Source: Bacillus sp. B1-b2
Lineage (GTDB): Bacteria > Bacillota > Bacilli > Bacillales > Cytobacillaceae
DNA: 43,763 bases
Direction of reading: 5' to 3'
NCBI RefSeq assembly: GCF_009183415.1
Contig: NZ_WEHU01000035.1
Location: 1 to 43,763 of the forward strand
The notes beneath the pieces were generated by a model, which saw only the letters and a list, made by a program, of their open reading frames with translations, ran no database searches and was not told where the DNA came from. The position numbers and the translations under genes are program-made. How positions within the stretch are numbered: position 1 is the stretch's first letter; every line of letters begins with the position of its first letter. Positions 36,416 to 43,763 of the stretch are shown piece by piece.

Positions 36416-38126
36416 GCGGAGAATCGCATTTCACTTTTCGCTACAATTCATCTTTATGGTCTTGCTAGTGACAACCGTTTTGTTAGCTACCATATTTTTT
36501 CTATTTAGAATGGAAGCAAACAAAGAAGTTAACCATACATATCCTAATGGGTTTTTAGAAGCAATTGCAACGGAAACAATGGTAGAAGAGTCTCATACTA
36601 AAGTTCGGCAATATTGGATTGATTCCTTAAAAGAAAGAAAAATGTGGCTACAAATTGTCAATAAACATGGTGAAGTCATACATAAAATAAATGTGCCTTC
36701 ACAAATTCCTAACCATTATTCTATTAATCAAATTATGGAAATAGAGGATAAACAGAAGTATGGAAACTACGATATTGCTACATATTTCGATTCCTTTTAT
36801 AAGAATCGCCCTTATTACTTTATTCTTGGATATCAAGATGAGATACAGAAACAATTAGTGGAATGGTATGAACAATACAATCATAATGGTCTCATCCAAG
36901 AGGAAGATGCGACTAATCTAACCAAGCAGTTAGAACAACTAGATGGATATTTTTTAGACATTATTAATAGTGATGGAAAAGTGATAAGACGAATAGGGGA
37001 GAGTACACAGCCTTTGCAATATAATGAGCTGCTCATTACAGCTCAGTTGAAGGAACCCTATAGTTATGGAGATTACATACATGTAAAACAAGCTGGAAAT
37101 ACTACATGGATTTTGCATACTCCTTTTGAAAACGAGCAGCTAAGCTATACCATACTACAAGAAATCCTCATTGTGTTATCTGTAATAGGTGGAGTTATTT
37201 TATTTACGCTCATTCTACTCTCTGTTTGGCATGCTATTCGATATGGTCAACCACTATTATTATTTATTAGTTGGCTAGATAGAATGAGGAATGGTGAATA
37301 CGATAAAGTTTTTACAGACAGAGAGAAAAAACAGCTATTCAATAAAAAGAATAAGATGAAAAGAAGATATCGACTATACAAAGAAGTCATTCAAGAGTTT
37401 TATGATATGGCAGAGCAACTAGCATCCTTGGAGAAAGAAAGGGCATTATTGGAACAAAGACGAGAAGAGTGGATGGCTGGTATTTCACACGATTTACGAA
37501 CACCACTTTCTACCATACAAGGATACGGCCATTTATTAGAAAGCTCTCATTATAAATGGAATGAAGCAGAGCTAATGGATATTGGAGAAACCATTCGTAA
37601 AAAAAGTGATTATATGTTAGAACTTATTCAAGATTTCTCTCTCATCTCTCAACTCAAGCAAAAAGAGCTACCGATTGAGTTTTCTACCATTGATCTTCGT
37701 AGTGTTATCAAGAACTGTACAGAGAAATATATAGAATATAAACATATACAAGTACATATTCCAGACTTCCCTTTACCTATCAAAGGAAATGGGCAATGGC
37801 TGGAAAGATTATTAGATAATCTTATTATTAATGCTGTTAAACATAATCCTGAAGATACAAAGGTGACAATAAAAGCAACTATAGAGAAAATGGGAATTCT
37901 ATTGATTGTAGAAGATGATGGAATTGGAATGGATGAGCTAACCAAGAAAAATCTTTTTACTCGCTATTACCGAGGTACACGAAGTGAAGAATGGACAGAT
38001 GGAAGCGGGCTAGGAATGAGTATAGCAAATGCCATTGCACAAGCGCACCAAGGTATAATCCAAGTAGAGTCTGAGCCTAATCTAGGTACCTCTATTCAAT
38101 TAATCTTTCCAATGGATAAGAGTTAA
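36402..38126 (+). CDS. Sensor histidine kinase with large extracytoplasmic domain
   Basis: A 574-residue membrane kinase paired with the regulator at 35690. Transmembrane segments lie at about 14-36 and 253-276, enclosing an extracytoplasmic sensor of about 215 residues with two similar patterns (MWLQIVNKHGEVIHKI and YFLDIINSDGKVIRRI), suggesting a tandem PDC-like fold. A coiled linker (about 325-355) leads to HisKA with His363 in GISHDLRTPLSTIQGYGHLL. The ATPase domain ends the protein (NLIINAVKHN, DDGIGM, GSGLGMSIANAI). GGAGG lies within the preceding gene. The stimulus is unknown. Confidence 0.9.
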   Translation: MKSIKRRIAFHFSLQFIFMVLLVTTVLLATIFFLFRMEANKEVNHTYPNGFLEAIATETMVEESHTKVRQYWIDSLKERKMWLQIVNKHGEVIHKINVPSQIPNHYSINQIMEIEDKQKYGNYDIATYFDSFYKNRPYYFILGYQDEIQKQLVEWYEQYNHNGLIQEEDATNLTKQLEQLDGYFLDIINSDGKVIRRIGESTQPLQYNELLITAQLKEPYSYGDYIHVKQAGNTTWILHTPFENEQLSYTILQEILIVLSVIGGVILFTLILLSVWHAIRYGQPLLLFISWLDRMRNGEYDKVFTDREKKQLFNKKNKMKRRYRLYKEVIQEFYDMAEQLASLEKERALLEQRREEWMAGISHDLRTPLSTIQGYGHLLESSHYKWNEAELMDIGETIRKKSDYMLELIQDFSLISQLKQKELPIEFSTIDLRSVIKNCTEKYIEYKHIQVHIPDFPLPIKGNGQWLERLLDNLIINAVKHNPEDTKVTIKATIEKMGILLIVEDDGIGMDELTKKNLFTRYYRGTRSEEWTDGSGLGMSIANAIAQAHQGIIQVESEPNLGTSIQLIFPMDKS

Positions 38127-38158
38127 TGTAAACCAAGCCTACTATATTTATAATACGG

Positions 38159-38184
38159 AAGAGGCTTAGAACACTAAGCCTCTT
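38159..38184. terminator. Hairpin between convergent kinase and licC genes
   Basis: AAGAGGCTTAG (38159-38169) pairs perfectly with CTAAGCCTCTT (38174-38184), loop AACA. T-runs are short on both sides, but its place between two converging stops supports a terminator for both. Confidence 0.6.
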
Positions 38185-38192
38185 AACAGCTA

Positions 38193-39488
38193 TTATTCAA
38201 CAGCTTTTCTTTCCTCTTCCTCTAATTCTTGTTCATTCTTCCAAGCATCCTTATCGAGTGATCGGAAGAATGGAAAGTACATAATAAAGCTTATCACTAC
38301 TAAAACTGCTTGTAGAGCTGCGACACGCCATCCACCTTCTAGAAATCCATTAATTAAAATTGGTGTTCCAAGTGGTGCGCCAATTCCGATTAACGGTGGT
38401 ACTAAACCAATAGCCGTAGCAATCATGGCAATTCCTGTTACCACAATGGGAGCAAGCATAAATGGGATAAATAATTTAGGATTTAGCACCATTGGTGTAC
38501 CAAAAATAACAGGTTCATTAATATTTGCTGCACTAGGTACAATGGCTAATTTTCCCAATGTTTTATACCGTTTAGATCTGGCTCTTACCATGGCAATAAC
38601 CAAACCAATGGTTGCACCAGACCCACCTAATGCTGTATAAGTCATAAAGAACGATGAACCTGGAAATAAATGCGGAAGTGGCTCCCCTGCTTGGAATGCT
38701 GATAAATTTTCTAAATTTAATGCTGTCCAAATAGGTGCCATAACACCTATAGCAACCATCGCACCGTGAATACCGAAGAACCATAGCAAGCTTATGACTA
38801 CAGTAATGATTAAATAAGCCCACCAACTACCACCTAAAGCCAATAATGGCACTTGTAAAACGGTATAAATAAATTCATGAATATTCCCATAAGAAGTTGC
38901 ATTAAAAATCCCTCTAATTGCTAACACAAGAAAGATAATAATAAAGGCTGGTGTCATTGCAGCAAAAGATTTTGTTATTGTAGGAGGAACTCCTTTTGGC
39001 ATTCGAACATAAAACCCTTTCTCCAGTATTAGTACATAGAGCCTTCCTACCCCAATTCCTATTAACATTGCTACAAATAATCCAGTGGATCCTAACCATT
39101 GAAAGCTTAGTGCACGCGTAGCACCATCATCTAACAGTCCAACAGGAGTTACTGCAAGGAAGCTCATTAATGCGATTAGCCCTGCTGAAAAACCATCTTG
39201 TTTAAATTGTGTAGCCATTGTATATCCAACACCAAACACCACATATAGAGATAAAATATCAATCGTAATCATAGGAGGAATAGATGTTAACGCTTTCAAA
39301 TTTGTGGTTTCAAGAAAATTTTGATAGGCAGGTATATTAATAGTGTTAATTAAGGTAAAAATAGCTCCAACAAGAATGACGGATAATCCAGCAGCTAGCC
39401 CATTTGAGACGGTATTAACATACTTATTACGTTGAAGCACACCAGCAAAGTTCTGCACTCTTGTACGCCAAATTGAATTATTATCCAT
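38193..39488 (-). CDS. licC: PTS lichenan/cellobiose transporter subunit IIC
   Basis: A 431-residue membrane channel of the lactose/cellobiose PTS family, which moves beta-glucan oligosaccharides such as cellobiose or lichenan fragments. It has about ten hydrophobic segments. Family signatures are FFGIHGAMVAIGVMAPIW and IVPSAANINEPVIFGTPMVL, which holds the sugar-binding Asn-Glu-Pro. The tail is very acidic. GGGGGG precedes the ATG. It is the last gene of licR-licA-licB-licC, each gap under 20 bases. In B. subtilis a GH4 gene (licH) follows; here the operon ends at a hairpin instead. Confidence 0.9.
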   Translation of the reverse strand: MDNNSIWRTRVQNFAGVLQRNKYVNTVSNGLAAGLSVILVGAIFTLINTINIPAYQNFLETTNLKALTSIPPMITIDILSLYVVFGVGYTMATQFKQDGFSAGLIALMSFLAVTPVGLLDDGATRALSFQWLGSTGLFVAMLIGIGVGRLYVLILEKGFYVRMPKGVPPTITKSFAAMTPAFIIIFLVLAIRGIFNATSYGNIHEFIYTVLQVPLLALGGSWWAYLIITVVISLLWFFGIHGAMVAIGVMAPIWTALNLENLSAFQAGEPLPHLFPGSSFFMTYTALGGSGATIGLVIAMVRARSKRYKTLGKLAIVPSAANINEPVIFGTPMVLNPKLFIPFMLAPIVVTGIAMIATAIGLVPPLIGIGAPLGTPILINGFLEGGWRVAALQAVLVVISFIMYFPFFRSLDKDAWKNEQELEEEERKAVE

Positions 39489-39501
39489 TGTTAATCCCCC
39501 C

Positions 39502-39807
39502 TTAACTAGTCATTAATTCAAGTGCTTTAGATAAAACTTTCTCTCCATCCATCATTCCATAATCCATCATATCAATGGTTGTAACAGGTATATCTGGCCC
39601 CACAATGTCTTTCACATCTCTTTCTTTATGACCCATTTGGGGACCTAGAATCACAATATCAGCAGGTAGGTTTTCTTGCACCTTTGATTCACCACAAGCA
39701 TCAATTAATACTTCTAATCCCTTGGCTATTGCAGCATCCTTCATTCTCTCTACTAACATACTTGTTGAAAAACCACCAGCACATGCTAATAATATCTTCT
39801 TCGCCAT
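39502..39807 (-). CDS. licB: PTS lichenan/cellobiose transporter subunit IIB
   Basis: A 101-residue cytoplasmic phosphotransfer protein of the lactose/cellobiose IIB family. The phospho-cysteine is Cys9 in LLACAGGFSTSMLVERM. DIVILGPQMGHKERDV is the typical second half. AAGGAG precedes the ATG at nine bases. It receives phosphate from LicA and passes it to the sugar bound to LicC. It lies 13 bases after licA and 13 before licC. The loop has GGFSTS where CxxGMSTS is common, a minor variation. Confidence 0.92.
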   Translation of the reverse strand: MAKKILLACAGGFSTSMLVERMKDAAIAKGLEVLIDACGESKVQENLPADIVILGPQMGHKERDVKDIVGPDIPVTTIDMMDYGMMDGEKVLSKALELMTS

Positions 39808-39820
39808 CCTTATCCACTCC

Positions 39821-40129
39821 TTAACCGTTTTGTTGTTTCATATATTTAATCATTTCACATACAAGCTCTTTTACCGTAATGGCATTCATTAAATGATCTT
39901 GAGCATGAACCATCAGTAGACTTATTTCTACCTCTTCCCCTCTTATCTCACTTTGAATTAAGCTAGTTTGCACATTATGTGCAAGATTTAGACTATCATT
40001 TGCATGTAATAAAATAGAATCAACTTTCTCCCAATTTCCTTCTCTTGCTTCTGCTAATGCTTTTAGATAATTAGCTCGTGCATCTCCACCTGTAGTAATA
40101 ATCTGCATAATCTCTCTTTCATTCTTCAA
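39821..40129 (-). CDS. licA: PTS lichenan/cellobiose transporter subunit IIA
   Basis: A cytoplasmic helical phosphotransfer protein, 102 residues if started at 40129. The active histidine is His75 in LLMVHAQDHLMNAI. IITTGGDARANYLKALAEAR is the typical first half. Three starts are possible: a GTG at 40138 that touches its ribosome site, a TTG at 40129 with GGGAG eight bases upstream and family-like length, and an ATG at 40108 with a weak site. I prefer the TTG. The gene begins within 20 bases of the licR stop, so it is cotranscribed with the regulator. Confidence 0.88.
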   Translation of the reverse strand: MKNEREIMQIITTGGDARANYLKALAEAREGNWEKVDSILLHANDSLNLAHNVQTSLIQSEIRGEEVEISLLMVHAQDHLMNAITVKELVCEMIKYMKQQNG

Positions 40130-40145
40130 TGAACTCACTCCCTCT

Positions 40146-42053
40146 TCACAAAAGCACTTGTAACTCTAACATAAACTCTCTATAATTCTTAGCTTGAGTA
40201 AGTCTCTTCCTAAGGGAAGTGTTTTCAATTATTTGCAACAATAATCTACTTATCTCTCGATGTAAAAATAAATGACCTGCTCTTAAATTAATTAAAAATA
40301 TTATTTCAATTCGTTTATCTTGCCACTCAATTGGTTTGTCTAAAATAGTAATACTAATACAATCCTTTAATCCCTCTAGCTTCATGGGGTGTGGGCCAGC
40401 TATACCATGATTATATACAGTGGAAAACTTATTCTCTCTTTCAAGTACCGATTCAACAAACCCTTCTATTGCAAAGCCTTTTTGAACCATTTCCTCTGAC
40501 GATTTTCTTAATAGTTGCAAGTAATCCTTTTCCCTTGTAACTTTAAAAAGATTTTCCTTAAATAAATCCTTAACCATTGGAACAGTTAGTTGCTTAACAG
40601 AAATGCTTCTTTCCAAAGAAATCCTCTCTTTTATTCTTCTAATTTCTTCATCATCTAATAAATGTTTGATTTGAATAATAGGTACTCCTTCAAAACTCTC
40701 TTTTAGTGGGATGGTACTTAGAAACAATTCTGGTAATTGCTCTTTAAATTGTTGCAGATTGTTAGTGGATGTTGTCACAATATAAGCATTTCGAAATACG
40801 GATTCTAATTTTAGGCGAAGAAGTTGAGAGCTTCCACCACCTGTTTCACATATCACTGCAATTCTTTTATATCTTTCTAACGTCATTCTCTTTCTTCTCT
40901 CAAGATGTGCTGCAAAATGAATTGCTACATAACCAGCTTCATCTCTTGAAAGAATGAATCCATATTCTTTCTCAATCAGTTCACTGAATCGAAAGGCAAT
41001 AACAAAGACATTTGCATATTTACTATAAATTTCATCAATTAATGGATTTTCTAACTGCATATTGTAATACAATCGTTTCATGAGTGGAAGCATATGGAGC
41101 AATAAATCATTGTGCAATACAGAATCTTTTACAAATTCAGTAAGAAACTCTTCATCTAATTCTCGTAGAATTGCTCTTAATTTCTCTGAGAATATTTCCT
41201 TCTCTTCTGGTTCTATGTTTTCTAAGGAAGTCTTACCAGCAATATGTGCCGCTAAAAACAAAACTTCTGATTTGGGTAGTGGAATATTATAATTTATACC
41301 GATCCAATCACTGATCCTCTCGGCTACTTGGATATAGATTTCTTCATGTTCGGATGGATATTGTTGTTCTGATGAAATGAAATTTTTTCTCCTAGCACGA
41401 TAAACAAGAATCCTTATATGTCTCGCTATATTATCCAATGCTACTGCATTCACCATTAAATCAGCTGACAATAATCCTTCCTTCAGTAAATCTCGTAATT
41501 CTTCAAAAGGAAAGGTCTTCCTAAACTCATTAAATGCACTTGTCGGAAGCAGATAATCTTCTCTCCAAACCAACTTAGAAATAGCCCTTCTGTAATCTCC
41601 TTCTTCTCCTTGCACTCGAATTCCATAATGAGGTTTGCGTACTAATTTAAGATGGTATTCATAAAGTAATTCTTCTACTTGATTCAGGTCTTTTATAATC
41701 GTATTACGACTGATTTCTAAGCTTTCCGCAATAGTATCAATGGCAACAAACTCATTTGCTTGTAGAATATAGGCAAGAATCATATGTGTTCTTTGCTCAC
41801 GGTTATAAATATCGCAACAACCATCAGAATCAACATTATATTTGTCATAGAGTGCTTGTGACTTCACGTGAAGAATATATCCTTTTCCTCGTACCATCTC
41901 AATGCCAAAACCATTCTTATTGCCTACTTCATTTGTATCGCGAACTAACTTACGAATGGAGCTCTCTGCCAACCCCATTTTTCCCATTAAAACATTTTTA
42001 CTTATTGGTTGCTCAGTAGAATGAAGGAGTTGAATTAATTTTTTTATTCTCAT
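40146..42053 (-). CDS. licR: PRD-containing transcriptional activator, LicR type
   Basis: A 635-residue DNA-binding activator of the BglG/LicR/MtlR class. In order: an HTH (about 1-60, PISKNVLMGKMGLAESSIRK), a second Mga-like HTH (about 90-165), two PRDs (about 180-390) whose histidines are phosphorylated by PTS proteins, an EIIB-like domain (VICETGGGSSQLLRLKLESV) and an EIIA-like domain with NHGIAGPHPMK. It senses transport through LicB and LicA and activates the lic operon, here in the same unit. It lacks an RNA-binding CAT domain, so it cannot be the antiterminator for the RAT sites near 3700-3940. The open frame extends to 42119, but homology starts at the ATG at 42053, with GGTGGTGGG upstream. 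Confidence 0.88.
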   Translation of the reverse strand: MRIKKLIQLLHSTEQPISKNVLMGKMGLAESSIRKLVRDTNEVGNKNGFGIEMVRGKGYILHVKSQALYDKYNVDSDGCCDIYNREQRTHMILAYILQANEFVAIDTIAESLEISRNTIIKDLNQVEELLYEYHLKLVRKPHYGIRVQGEEGDYRRAISKLVWREDYLLPTSAFNEFRKTFPFEELRDLLKEGLLSADLMVNAVALDNIARHIRILVYRARRKNFISSEQQYPSEHEEIYIQVAERISDWIGINYNIPLPKSEVLFLAAHIAGKTSLENIEPEEKEIFSEKLRAILRELDEEFLTEFVKDSVLHNDLLLHMLPLMKRLYYNMQLENPLIDEIYSKYANVFVIAFRFSELIEKEYGFILSRDEAGYVAIHFAAHLERRKRMTLERYKRIAVICETGGGSSQLLRLKLESVFRNAYIVTTSTNNLQQFKEQLPELFLSTIPLKESFEGVPIIQIKHLLDDEEIRRIKERISLERSISVKQLTVPMVKDLFKENLFKVTREKDYLQLLRKSSEEMVQKGFAIEGFVESVLERENKFSTVYNHGIAGPHPMKLEGLKDCISITILDKPIEWQDKRIEIIFLINLRAGHLFLHREISRLLLQIIENTSLRKRLTQAKNYREFMLELQVLL

Positions 42054-42264
42054 GGCCCACCACCCAACTTTAGAATAACGTACCATTGTTACTTTTTTAA
42101 GAACAAAAAATACTAACACAAGTGATAAAAAAAGGATGAATCATTTTAATAGTATGCAAAGAACAAAAGGACAGACCCATTAATACAAAAAAGCCCCATA
42201 CTTATAGATTAGAAAAGGAAATTACCCATCACAATCTATTAATAAAGGACTCTAATTAACCATA

Positions 42265-43527
42265 CTATTCTCTTAAGAAATTATTTTTACCTTCTCGTTT
42301 TATCTGATACATCGCATTATCTGCTTTCTTCATTAATTCTGCTAGATTCAAACCATCATCTGGATAAACACTTATCCCTATACTTCCTGTTACATGTAGA
42401 GAATGACCTTGAAACAGAAAAGGTTCTTGGAAGGTCTTCACTATGCTATTTGCTTTTTCTAGTATTTCCGATTCCGTATGGATATTTTCAAGAATGATAA
42501 TAAACTCATCACCACCATAACGACAAACAAACTCTGAATTTTCTACGCAGTTTCTCAGCTTATTAGCTGTTATAGCAAGTATTTGATCTCCAACTTCATG
42601 CCCTAGGTTATCATTAATTGTCTTAAAGTTATCTAAGTCCATAAACAATACTGCCACTTTGCTATCTTCGGAAAGATGATTTGTTATGGAAATCAATTTC
42701 TCTTGGAGAGATCTTCTATTTGGTAAGTTTGTTAATGTATCGTAATACGCTTGGTTATAAACTACTTTTTCCAATTCTTTTCTTTCTGTAATATCATGAG
42801 CAATGGTGGATATAAACTCGATAACACCATTGTCTGATTTATGAGCTACAATCATCTGTGAAACAGGAATTTCTTCTCCATCCTTTCTTTGAATGGTAGA
42901 TTCCCCTTTCCAATGCCCCTTCTCTATAGCAATAGGAATTCCCTCTGTTTTAATGATGTCTGTTACCCACCTTAGGCTGGCTTCTTCCTTAAGTGTCTCT
43001 TCTTGAATGCCTAGCATTCTTCGAGCAGCAGGATTATAATATAAGCTCTTACCAGTAGTGTCTATTGTGGCAATAAAGTCAGGGGAAGCTTCTATGATAT
43101 CTAACAGTTGTTGCTGTCTTCTCTCACTCTGTTTTCTTAACGTAATATCTCTGTCTATTCCTCTATAGCCAATACATCTCCCTTCATCATTTATGATAGG
43201 AGAACCACTAGTTTCTAATATTACTTCATACCCATCACGATGAAGGTTTATATTTTCTAGACTTTTAATGGGTAGTTTATTAGAAAGATGATACTCAAAA
43301 ACGGGTGCTATACGTTTTGCTTCTTCTGGCTCCATTAAATCAAAAGGCGTCTTTCCTATAACTTCCGATGGAGGATATCCTAATATATCCAGAATTCTAG
43401 GACTAGCATATGTATATACACCATTTTCGTCCACTTCCCATATCCAATCACTTACATGCTCTACTAACATACGATATCTTTCCTCATCTGCCCGTATGCC
43501 CACATTATTATTGTCTCGGTCTTCCAT
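42265..43527 (-). CDS. PAS-PAS-GGDEF diguanylate cyclase
   Basis: A 420-residue soluble enzyme expected to make c-di-GMP from two GTP. Two PAS domains with PAC motifs (about 14-130 and 140-250; CIGYRGIDRDITLRK and FISTIAHDITERKELE) precede a GGDEF domain (about 258-420). Active-site parts are intact: DTLTNLPNRR, FMDLDNFKTINDNLGH with the metal Asp, and RYGGDEF (338-342). The inhibitory RxxD I-site is not present: ENSE stands where it is expected, so product feedback may be absent. No transmembrane segment, so signals are cytoplasmic. Its product could feed the riboswitch at 34020. Confidence 0.92.
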   Translation of the reverse strand: MEDRDNNNVGIRADEERYRMLVEHVSDWIWEVDENGVYTYASPRILDILGYPPSEVIGKTPFDLMEPEEAKRIAPVFEYHLSNKLPIKSLENINLHRDGYEVILETSGSPIINDEGRCIGYRGIDRDITLRKQSERRQQQLLDIIEASPDFIATIDTTGKSLYYNPAARRMLGIQEETLKEEASLRWVTDIIKTEGIPIAIEKGHWKGESTIQRKDGEEIPVSQMIVAHKSDNGVIEFISTIAHDITERKELEKVVYNQAYYDTLTNLPNRRSLQEKLISITNHLSEDSKVAVLFMDLDNFKTINDNLGHEVGDQILAITANKLRNCVENSEFVCRYGGDEFIIILENIHTESEILEKANSIVKTFQEPFLFQGHSLHVTGSIGISVYPDDGLNLAELMKKADNAMYQIKREGKNNFLRE

Positions 43528-43562
43528 AACGCACCATCCAAATAATTCAAATTAATGGGATA

Positions 43563-43568
43563 ATTATA
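43563..43568 (-). promoter_or_regulatory. Candidate -10 of the cyclase promoter
   Basis: Consensus TATAAT on the minus strand, 36 bases upstream of the start codon; the -35 is weak. The rest of 43528-43763 shows no gene I can support. Confidence 0.4.
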
Positions 43569-43763
43569 CCAAATAGAGAAAGTCTAGTCTTCTGTTAATT
43601 ACTACCTATAACCAAGGGTTAGAAATTTGATTTATCTATAACTCAACTTTCGCACCAGAAAAATAAGTGCTAATCGTTGGTTGTATTGTTTTTAAGGTCT
43701 ATTAAATATATGGCTTGACAATGTTATTAAAAAATGAAAAAACACCTCGATCTTTGGTATAGT

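Noticed and set aside
40146-42053. The LicR-like protein as the antiterminator for the RAT sites
   Set aside because: It begins with DNA-binding HTH domains and carries EIIB- and EIIA-like domains; it lacks the RNA-binding CAT domain of LicT/BglG.
42120-42264. A RAT or riboswitch in front of licR
   Set aside because: I found no RAT core and no aptamer blocks; only weak hairpins and an AT-rich leader are visible.

Overview
The window looks like a chromosomal segment of a low-GC, Gram-positive, spore-former-type Bacillaceae (Bacillus sensu lato). Evidence: AT-rich DNA, strong AGGAGG-type ribosome sites, SigA promoters, cre boxes, Pho boxes, RAT/LicT-type antitermination, a T-box leader relic, and families typical of Bacillaceae (YozG/YoaS pair, DUF4317, YozQ-like, LicR/LicABC). 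I saw no rRNA, tRNA, CRISPR array, intact IS element or phage gene.

Layout. (1) 1-5534: an aryl-beta-glucoside island. A PTS IIBCA permease and a GH1 6-phospho-beta-glucosidase run leftward and a second GH1 enzyme runs rightward. Both units start with a RAT/terminator antitermination leader and have cre boxes, but the antiterminator protein is not in the window. (2) 5606-9872: a YozQ-like small protein, a wall-anchored (LPNTA) 5'-nucleotidase behind four Pho boxes, and a GPH-type sugar symporter. (3) 10110-13395: DUF4317, the YozG/YoaS-like pair, a FusB-like EF-G-binding protein and a CD3324-type HTH protein. (4) 13637-18650: two cation diffusion facilitators (a CzcD type with a CzrA-like operator and an MneS/MneP type), UppP, and a rightward set of an HTH-DUF1232 fusion, a small membrane protein and a DedA protein. 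(5) 19221-23137: an MFS exporter, a VOC protein, a small membrane protein, a decayed LicR-type regulator fragment and a two-domain sulfurtransferase. (6) 23400-26019: an RpiR-type regulator and a GH4 6-phospho-beta-glucosidase with an operator-like palindrome. (7) 26115-31368: hydrolase, membrane protein, YceI protein divergent from a two-component system, then a T-box leader relic joined to an MFS-transporter relic. (8) 31540-34176: a three-gene operon (STAS-like protein, GNAT-like protein, sensorless chemoreceptor) behind a c-di-GMP-I riboswitch and terminator. (9) 34334-38126: DUF418 membrane protein divergent from a second two-component system. (10) 38193-42053: LicR activator with LicA, LicB and LicC PTS subunits but no LicH. 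(11) 42265-43527: a soluble PAS-PAS-GGDEF diguanylate cyclase.

How it fits together. The main theme is uptake and hydrolysis of beta-glucosides and beta-glucan oligosaccharides: two PTS systems, three 6-phospho-beta-glucosidases, and three regulatory modes (RAT antitermination, LicR activation, RpiR-type control). A second theme is c-di-GMP: the cyclase at the right end could make the ligand that the riboswitch at 34020-34092 reads to control the STAS/GNAT/chemoreceptor operon. The rest serves envelope and ion homeostasis (UppP and DedA in undecaprenyl-phosphate recycling, Zn/Cd and Mn efflux) and phosphate scavenging. The candidate for an undescribed system is the riboswitch-controlled STAS/GNAT/chemoreceptor operon.
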